This document shows positions 57,983 through 64,000 of a DNA stretch of 64,000 nucleotides, piece by piece. Each line of letters begins with the position of its first letter. Position 1 is the stretch's first letter. A model generated the notes under the pieces. That model was not told where the DNA came from. It worked only from the letters and a program-made list of their open reading frames with translations, and ran no database searches. A program made the position numbers and the translations under genes. Origin of the DNA: Lientehia hominis (lineage in GTDB: Bacteria; Bacillota; Clostridia; Lachnospirales; Lachnospiraceae); NCBI RefSeq assembly GCF_021044755.1, contig NZ_JAJNOR010000001.1, positions 248,001 through 312,000 of the forward strand. The letters are read 5' to 3'.

Positions 57983-59341
57983 TTACTGTCTGACCAGTTC
58001 CTTAAAAACTCTTCCCCGCTCTTCATAGTTCTTGAACATTCCCCAGCTGGCACAGGCAGGCGATAAAAGTACCGCATCACCGGGAACTGCCGTTTCTTTT
58101 GCAATCTTGACCGCTTCCTCCATAGAATCTGCGAAACAGAAATCCGCAAAGCCGCACGCTTTGGCTTCTTTAGCTATCTTCTCCGCAGTCTGGCCCAGAA
58201 GGACCATCTTTTTCACCTTTCCGTCAAAAGCCTGAATCCATTCTCCATAAACAGATCCTTTGTCGTATCCTCCCGCGATCAGCACAGTGGGGCGAGACAT
58301 GGCGCGAATTCCCTGAATGGCCGCATCCGGATTGGTACCCTTGGAGTCATTATAATATGCGACCCCGTCCTTTTCCAGCACAAATTCTATCCGGTGCTCC
58401 ACGGCCTGAAATTCCTTAAGAGCTTTCCGGATCACCTCCATGGGAACTCCCATTGCAAACGAGACGGCCGCCGCCGCCATCGCATTTTCATAATTGTGGA
58501 CGCCCAGAATATGAAGCTCCTCTGTCCGCACCACAAGCTCCCGTTTCTCTCCGTCCAGCTCACTGATGATCTCATTCTCTTCCAGGTACATTCCTCCCGG
58601 AACCCGCTGTCTACTGCTGAAATAGATGGTCTTTGCTTTTATATCCCTGCCGAATTTTCTCAGAATCTCATCCTCATAGTTCAGGACACAAGTATCAGAA
58701 GGTCCCTGGTTCTTTGCCACCAACTCCTTGACCCGTATATATTCTTCCATAGTCCCATGCCGGTCCAGATGGTCAGGGGTAATATTCAGGATGGCGCTCA
58801 CATCAGGCCGGAAATCCATGATCGTCTCCAGCTGAAAGCTGCTGACCTCCGCCACCGTAACGGAATCTTCCGTAGTCTCCAGGGCTTTTTCCGTATAAGC
58901 CGTGCCGATGTTTCCCACAACGAAGCTGCTTGCATAATATCTGCTGAAAATCTCACCCACCAAAGCCGTGGTCGTTGTCTTTCCATTGGTCCCCGTAATG
59001 GCAGCCAGCCGTCCTTTGGAATTCTGGTATGCTGCTTCAATCTCGCCCCATATGGGAACGCCGGCATCGCGGAGTTTTTTCACAAAAGGAGCCTTCATGG
59101 GAATGCCGGGGCTGATGACGCATACCTCCGCCCGTTCTGCCGTCTCATCAGGAAGCTCCCCAAGAACAATCTCTATCTCACCGTTCGGAAATTCTGCGGC
59201 CAGTTTATCCTTAGAAAGGAACTCGTTTCCATCGTATAATAGGATGGGCTTCCCTGTCTTCAAAAGCATTTTGGCGGCTCCGATCCCGCTGATGCCCCCT
59301 CCGGCCACAAGTACTTTTTTATATCCTGTCTTTTCTTCCAT
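57983..59341 (-). CDS. murD: UDP-N-acetylmuramoyl-L-alanine--D-glutamate ligase
   Basis: MurD adds D-glutamate to UDP-MurNAc-Ala. The N-terminal Rossmann part has VLVAGGGISGIGAAKML, the ATP loop AITGTNGKTTTTALVGEIF lies at about 113-131, and ITPDHLDRHGTMEEY, HNYENAMAAAA and YNDSKGTNPDAAIQGI are the central and C-terminal Mur ligase motifs. Length 452 is usual. It lies 15 bp after mraY, within the same operon. Confidence 0.97.
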   Translation of the reverse strand: MEEKTGYKKVLVAGGGISGIGAAKMLLKTGKPILLYDGNEFLSKDKLAAEFPNGEIEIVLGELPDETAERAEVCVISPGIPMKAPFVKKLRDAGVPIWGEIEAAYQNSKGRLAAITGTNGKTTTTALVGEIFSRYYASSFVVGNIGTAYTEKALETTEDSVTVAEVSSFQLETIMDFRPDVSAILNITPDHLDRHGTMEEYIRVKELVAKNQGPSDTCVLNYEDEILRKFGRDIKAKTIYFSSRQRVPGGMYLEENEIISELDGEKRELVVRTEELHILGVHNYENAMAAAAVSFAMGVPMEVIRKALKEFQAVEHRIEFVLEKDGVAYYNDSKGTNPDAAIQGIRAMSRPTVLIAGGYDKGSVYGEWIQAFDGKVKKMVLLGQTAEKIAKEAKACGFADFCFADSMEEAVKIAKETAVPGDAVLLSPACASWGMFKNYEERGRVFKELVRQ

Positions 59342-59356
59342 TTCTTTTCCTTTCCG

Positions 59357-60313
59357 CTACATTGCCATATAAGCGACCAGACAAAGAATCGCAGTCACAG
59401 CGGAAAATACCGTCACAATCCTCGTCTCCGACCATCCGCCCAATTCAAAATGATGGTGAATGGGCGCCATACGGAACAGTCTCTTGCCATGGGTCTTTTT
59501 AAAATATGCCACCTGCAGAATGTCCGATAACGTTTCCACAAAATAAATGAATCCCACCAAAAGGATAAAGATCGGCATCTGAAGCATGAACGCAGTGGAC
59601 GCTACGAACCCGCCGAGGGCCAGGGAACCGGTGTCACCCATGAATACCTTGGCCGGATACGCGTTAAACACCAGGAAGCCGAGAAGACTGCCCACCACGG
59701 CCCCTGTTATCGGATCGATCCCGCTCTTTTCCCCCATGGACACAATGGTAAAGAAAACAGCTACCAGAATAGTCACACTGGTACAGAGTCCGTCCAGTCC
59801 GTCCGTCAGGTTCACGCCGTTATCAGTGCCCAGCACGATGATAAAAAACGCCGGTATAAAGAACCAGCCCAGCTCCAGGGTCTTTCCCCCTGTAAAAGGA
59901 ATGATCATAGCTGTCGATACCACATCAGAGGTCATCAGATAATAGCACAGAATACCGGCGATTATCAGCTGCCCTGCCAGCTTTTGATATGGTTTAAGGC
60001 CCTCAGAACGCTTCAGGACCACTTTTATGAAATCATCCAGGAGTCCTACTATCCCAAAACCCACCGTGGTAAATAAGATTGGAATGATTTTCGGATAATC
60101 TTTTACAAAAATCAGGCTGGTGACCGATATGCTGATGATTATCGCCAGTCCGCCCATGGTGGGCGTGCCTGATTTTTTCGCGTGGCCCTTCGGTCCCTCC
60201 TCCCGGATAGTCTGACCGAATTTCAGCTTCCTCAGAAAGGGAATGAGGATCGGACACAAGACCGCGCTGATGGCAAATGAAATCAATACGGAAATAATTG
60301 CTGCATATTTCAT
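59357..60313 (-). CDS. mraY: Phospho-N-acetylmuramoyl-pentapeptide transferase
   Basis: MraY makes lipid I by joining UDP-MurNAc-pentapeptide to undecaprenyl phosphate. The 318-residue, ten-segment protein has KKSGTPTMGGLAIIISI, VGLLDDFIKVVLKRSEGL with the catalytic aspartates, NGVNLTDGLDGLCTS, VFMGDTGSLALGG and FRMAPIHHHFELGGWSE. It lies between the PBP gene and murD, with a gap of 98 bp to the PBP gene in which murE or murF would be expected in many relatives. Confidence 0.98.
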   Translation of the reverse strand: MKYAAIISVLISFAISAVLCPILIPFLRKLKFGQTIREEGPKGHAKKSGTPTMGGLAIIISISVTSLIFVKDYPKIIPILFTTVGFGIVGLLDDFIKVVLKRSEGLKPYQKLAGQLIIAGILCYYLMTSDVVSTAMIIPFTGGKTLELGWFFIPAFFIIVLGTDNGVNLTDGLDGLCTSVTILVAVFFTIVSMGEKSGIDPITGAVVGSLLGFLVFNAYPAKVFMGDTGSLALGGFVASTAFMLQMPIFILLVGFIYFVETLSDILQVAYFKKTHGKRLFRMAPIHHHFELGGWSETRIVTVFSAVTAILCLVAYMAM

Positions 60314-60411
60314 ATGGACACTCCTGTATTCTTTGTCTGTATGTTGTATGATGAATCCTCAACTGTTACAGTATAAGACTTTTTCCATGAAGAATCAACC
60401 TCTAATAGCCG

Positions 60412-62166
60412 CTAATTTTCTGCAGTTTCCTCCTCTGTCACGGCTTCCCGCTCAATCCCCAGATACGGCAGGATATTGTCAAACACATCTGCCACCACAG
60501 GCGCTGCGATGGTGCCGCCGTAATAGATTCCCTCCGGTTCATCTATGGTGATCAGAGCGATCACCTGTGGATTATCCGCAGGTGCAAAACCGATGAATGA
60601 GGAAATATACTTGTTCTCACTCCTGGGCAGCTTCTCTGAGGTCGCCGTTTTGCCGCCGATTCTGTATCCTTCCAGATAAGCCTTATGGCCGGTGCCTTCC
60701 GCTACCACCTGTTCCAAAATATAGCGCATGGTCTCGCTGGTCTCTTCGGATACAATGTGCTCCGTAGTGTCATAGGACAGCTTCTCAATGACGGTCTCCT
60801 CACTGTTTTGTACCTCCACGCCGAAGTGCGGGGTTATCCTGGTCCCGCCGTTTATGATGGAGCTGGCCGTAGTGATGAGCTGCATCGGAGTGATCTGGAA
60901 TGACTGGCCGAAGGAAACTGTCGCCAGCTCCACTTCTCCCATATTGTCCTGCTTGTGCATAATAGTCCCGGCTTCTCCCGGCAGGTCGATTCCCGTCCTG
61001 CCGAGCAGGCCGAACTGGTTAAAATATTTATACGTATTGGTGACTCCCAGCCGGAGTCCTACTTCAATAAAGACCGGATTGCAGGAATTCATCGCTCCCT
61101 GGAGAAAATTCTCGGCTCCGTGTCCGGCAACTTTATGGCAGTGGATCCTTCTGTCTTCCACGATTTTATATCCGGGGCAATAAAAATTATCAGTGAGGGA
61201 TACTACCCTTTCTTCGAGGCCTGCCGCAGCCGTTATGATCTTAAATGTGGAGCCGGGTTCATATGTGTCATTGATACAGGAATTTCTCCACATCTTATTG
61301 AGAAGGTCCTGATATTCTTCGTCAGTCACAGACGTATCCATTTGATAATTCAGTGTAAACGGATCGTTCAGGTCAAATTCCGGTACGTTGACCATGGCCA
61401 TGATCTCCCCGTTTTGGGGGTTCATGATGATCATGGATACTTTTTTTGCATTCTTTTGTTCCATGACCTTAAGGGCCGCCTGCTCCGCATATTTTTGAAT
61501 GTTCACATCAAGGCTCAGGTACAGACTGCACCCATCCACCGGCTCGATCCGGTTTTCCGCCGCCGTATCAATCTCTACGCCTCTGGCATCAGTCTGTGTT
61601 AAAATGGTCCCATTCTCACCTTTCAGATAATCCTCATACATGACCTCCAGCCCGATAATTCCCTGATTATCTCCTCCTGTAAATCCAAGTACCTTAGAAG
61701 CCAGGCTTCCAAAGGGATAATAACGCTTGTAATCCTCGTCCACCTTGACCCCGTCGAGATCACACGCCCGCACGGCGTCTCCAACGGATTTATCCACGTT
61801 GGATTTAATAATCTCCCTGGAACTGTATTTTTCCACCTTTTCCCTCACTGTATCCGCGGAAACCTCCAGTTTTTCAGAAAGTACCCCTATCACTTCTTCA
61901 GCATCCGTTATCTGATTATGGATCACCGATATGGTACATACGGTCTTGTTATCAGCGATGATGGTGCCGTTAGCATCGTAAATCCGCCCTCTGGCCGCCT
62001 TGATGGAGCGTTCCCGTTCATGAAGTTCCTGAGCCAAAGCCGTATAATGAGCAGACTGAAATAACATCAGATATCCCAGCCTGCCCATTAAAATTCCAAA
62101 ACCTGCCAAACATGTTACAAACATGATCAATATTTTTCTGCGGTGAAAGGTATAGTTTGGAACCAT
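60412..62166 (-). CDS. Class B penicillin-binding protein, FtsI/SpoVD type
   Basis: A transpeptidase that cross-links peptidoglycan. An N-terminal membrane segment (ILIMFVTCLAGFGILMGRLG), the dimerisation domain (ARGRIYDANGTIIADN) and the transpeptidase domain follow, with EPGSTFKIITA (catalytic serine), NSCN (SxN) and GGKTATSEK. The last motif is KTA instead of the usual KTG. Length 584 and position before mraY agree with FtsI or SpoVD, and no PASTA domain is present. The second PBP gene lies 29 bp upstream. Confidence 0.92.
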   Translation of the reverse strand: MVPNYTFHRRKILIMFVTCLAGFGILMGRLGYLMLFQSAHYTALAQELHERERSIKAARGRIYDANGTIIADNKTVCTISVIHNQITDAEEVIGVLSEKLEVSADTVREKVEKYSSREIIKSNVDKSVGDAVRACDLDGVKVDEDYKRYYPFGSLASKVLGFTGGDNQGIIGLEVMYEDYLKGENGTILTQTDARGVEIDTAAENRIEPVDGCSLYLSLDVNIQKYAEQAALKVMEQKNAKKVSMIIMNPQNGEIMAMVNVPEFDLNDPFTLNYQMDTSVTDEEYQDLLNKMWRNSCINDTYEPGSTFKIITAAAGLEERVVSLTDNFYCPGYKIVEDRRIHCHKVAGHGAENFLQGAMNSCNPVFIEVGLRLGVTNTYKYFNQFGLLGRTGIDLPGEAGTIMHKQDNMGEVELATVSFGQSFQITPMQLITTASSIINGGTRITPHFGVEVQNSEETVIEKLSYDTTEHIVSEETSETMRYILEQVVAEGTGHKAYLEGYRIGGKTATSEKLPRSENKYISSFIGFAPADNPQVIALITIDEPEGIYYGGTIAAPVVADVFDNILPYLGIEREAVTEEETAEN

Positions 62167-62195
62167 GAGGTTCCCTCCCAGGCTTTTATTACAAC

Positions 62196-64000
62196 CTATT
62201 CGGCTCCGTCCTGAAACATTCCTTCCTCATATCCGTTCTCGTCCCCGCGCGGCTCTCCCTGGGGCACCTCTCCCTCTGGATTCTCTCCGTTTCCCGGATC
62301 TTCGCCTTCCGGATTCTCGCCCTCGGGGTTCGCTCCCTGTGCATCTGTCCCATTCGGCTCCTGAAGAGGGGATTCCGTAGTCGTTTCTTCTTCCCCGGTG
62401 CTCCGTGTGGGGAACAGATTCAGATAGGGAAGGATGTCCACCCACAGATCGTGGGTCAGCGTCGTGGCATGTCCGCCCGCCGACTGATTCTCCACATTCG
62501 GCTCGTCGATCACTACCATCATAAAATATTCCGGATTGCTGGCCGGGACAAAGCTGCAGAAAGAAACCGCATACTTTTCTTCACTTCGGGGCTGTTTCTC
62601 TGCCGTGCCGGTTTTTCCGCCGATCTCGTATCCAGGCACTACCGTAGAATACGTGGTCTGTTCATCCACCATGGCCAGCATCGCTGTCTTCAGAAAATCA
62701 GAGGTACTCTCGCTGACCGTCTCACGGACCAGTGTCTTTTCTTTGCTTTCCACGACTGAGCCTTCCGGACTCAGTACCTCCCGAACTACATGTGGGGTAT
62801 AATAACTGCCTCCGTTGATTACGGAACAATACGCTGCGGCCATCTGAATCACTGTCACATTGAAATTTTGACCGAAGGAGTTGGTCGCCAAGTCGATATC
62901 CGACATGTCTTCTTTGTTTTTCAGAATACCGTATTCTTCTCCCGGAAGATCGATTCCTGTCCGGTCGCCCAATCCGAATATCGGCTGATATTTGCAGAAA
63001 GTATCCTTCCCTATCTGCCAACCGATATGCATCAGGGCGTCGTTACAGGATTCCACAATGGCCCCCTTTACGTCCAACTGGCCATGACCAGATAATTTAT
63101 GGCAGTTGATCCTGCCGCCTCCGGCAATATCCTCCCCGCCATCGCACATATAAGTATCCGTTGTCTTCAGGCTTCCCTCCTCCAGTCCTGCCGCGATCGT
63201 CAGCGGCTTCGCTGTGGAGCCGGGTTCGTAGGTGGTCTGAGTGATAAAATTCTTCCATATTTCATTTTGAGCATCAGTCCGCTCATCCTCACTCATGGCG
63301 TCGATCTGCTCCTGAGTATAATAACCGCTCACGGACATATCAGACGGATTATTCAAATCAAAATACGGATAGGAAGCCATGGCCAGAACCTCGCCGTTAT
63401 TGGGATTCATCACGATCACCGCCGTATTCTTGGAACCAATCTTTTCATTAAACAGCTTAATCTGATTTTCTACGATGGACTGGAGATTTACATCAATGGT
63501 CGATACCACCGTATTGCCGTCCACCGCGTCCCGCGTCACCTGCTCTGCGTCGGAGTCCTCGTTAATGGATCCATATCTCCTTCCGGGCACTCCCGCCAGT
63601 GTATCATTATAATACTGTTCCATACCGTAGCTCCCCAGGGAACCGTCTTCTGAAGCGAACCCGATCAGATCGCAGGCCAGAGATGAATACGGATATATCC
63701 GCTTGTATTCCGTTTCAAACCAGACGCCATCTATCTTATCCTTGATCTTCAGATTTTCATTGATCTCCGTTTCCTTTGCAAGGAATTTATCCCGTTTTTC
63801 CTCACTCATCCGCTTCTCATACCGGATATACCGTTTATTGGGATTTTCATTTATCAGCTTTTCCAATTCTGTCCTGTCATACCCATAGCACTCCACCAGA
63901 GCATCAAGGGTAGGGCCGGTGATGTTCTCATCCGCCGTGATCACAGAAGGATCCAGAATCAGGTTGTATACCGCCTCATTGGCGGCCAGTACCGTACCGT
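62196..64000 (-). CDS. Class B penicillin-binding protein with acidic tail (partial, 5' end outside window)
   Basis: The visible 600 residues begin inside the N-terminal region (TVLAANEAVYNLILDPSVIT), so the start and membrane anchor lie past the right edge. The transpeptidase domain has EPGSTAKPLT (catalytic serine), ESCN (SxN) and GGKTGTAEK (standard KTG). The C-terminus is an unusual acidic tail of about 60 residues with repeats of the type GENPEGE, rich in G, E, P and N. It forms a tandem pair with the next PBP gene; one may be FtsI and the other SpoVD, but which is which cannot be decided here. Confidence 0.9.
   Translation of the reverse strand, partial: GTVLAANEAVYNLILDPSVITADENITGPTLDALVECYGYDRTELEKLINENPNKRYIRYEKRMSEEKRDKFLAKETEINENLKIKDKIDGVWFETEYKRIYPYSSLACDLIGFASEDGSLGSYGMEQYYNDTLAGVPGRRYGSINEDSDAEQVTRDAVDGNTVVSTIDVNLQSIVENQIKLFNEKIGSKNTAVIVMNPNNGEVLAMASYPYFDLNNPSDMSVSGYYTQEQIDAMSEDERTDAQNEIWKNFITQTTYEPGSTAKPLTIAAGLEEGSLKTTDTYMCDGGEDIAGGGRINCHKLSGHGQLDVKGAIVESCNDALMHIGWQIGKDTFCKYQPIFGLGDRTGIDLPGEEYGILKNKEDMSDIDLATNSFGQNFNVTVIQMAAAYCSVINGGSYYTPHVVREVLSPEGSVVESKEKTLVRETVSESTSDFLKTAMLAMVDEQTTYSTVVPGYEIGGKTGTAEKQPRSEEKYAVSFCSFVPASNPEYFMMVVIDEPNVENQSAGGHATTLTHDLWVDILPYLNLFPTRSTGEEETTTESPLQEPNGTDAQGANPEGENPEGEDPGNGENPEGEVPQGEPRGDENGYEEGMFQDGAE

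Overview
The window comes from a spore-forming member of the Firmicutes, class Clostridia, most probably family Lachnospiraceae. The evidence is the set of sporulation genes (spoIIGA, sigE, sigG, a GerA/SpoVAF germination protein, YlmC/YmxH), a clostridial NfnAB transhydrogenase, a CIRCE-controlled groESL operon, a Firmicute-type LexA box in front of dinB and moderate GC. No species is claimed. Almost all genes lie on the minus strand; only coaX, a small 86-residue protein, dinB and a MarR/membrane pair lie on the plus strand.

Layout, left to right. 1-4.5 kb: yqeG (cut by the left edge), nrdR, ylmC, prfC and a cardiolipin synthase. 4.6-7.4 kb: a CoA module (coaBC, divergent coaX, a PanT-like ECF S component). 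7.5-13.4 kb: an amidase, a 10TM metal exporter, a UvrD helicase, gltX and a sirtuin with a degraded active site. 13.5-15.8 kb: feoAB with a readable promoter and a leader hairpin. 15.8-20.8 kb: a germination protein, araD, a Dabb protein and nfnAB. 21-25.8 kb: a cluster of three zinc-ribbon membrane proteins, an FHA protein and a TadZ-like protein that lacks the P-loop lysine. 25.9-31.1 kb: AI-2E-type permease, HAD hydrolase, DAP decarboxylase and a TPR/propeller protein. 31.2-31.9 kb: repeat R1. 32-43.3 kb: guaB, groESL, a MocR regulator without its PLP lysine, a GDSL esterase, glnS, a thioesterase, GtrA and topB. 43.3-49.8 kb: dinB, sigG, a MarR operon, a lipoprotein, sigE and spoIIGA. 49.9-54.4 kb: a cytoplasmic two-component system, repeat R2 and a divergent glyA. 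54.6-64 kb: a reduced dcw cluster (ftsZ, ftsQ, ftsW, murD, mraY and two PBPs, the last cut by the right edge).

The most unusual item is a 682-bp non-coding repeat present twice in opposite orientations (R1 31253-31934, R2 52269-52950), with a decayed partial copy near 45.6 kb. The two full copies have equal length and share hairpins. At least four base pairs differ in a compensatory way between the copies, so secondary structure, not protein, appears to be what is kept. Short palindromic modules of about 58 bp flank them: one beside R1 and two in direct orientation around R2. The repeats sit where the familiar order ftsZ-spoIIGA-sigE-sigG-ylmC is interrupted, or next to accessory genes.

Other points worth attention are: spoIIGA begins with a GTG 7 bp after a TATAAT box, apparently leaderless, behind a 21-bp spacer and a Spo0A-like box; the spoIIGA frame runs 248 bp into sigE; and several proteins keep their fold but lack key catalytic residues (sirtuin, MocR, TadZ-like protein). 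No tRNA, rRNA, CRISPR array or transposase gene was seen.
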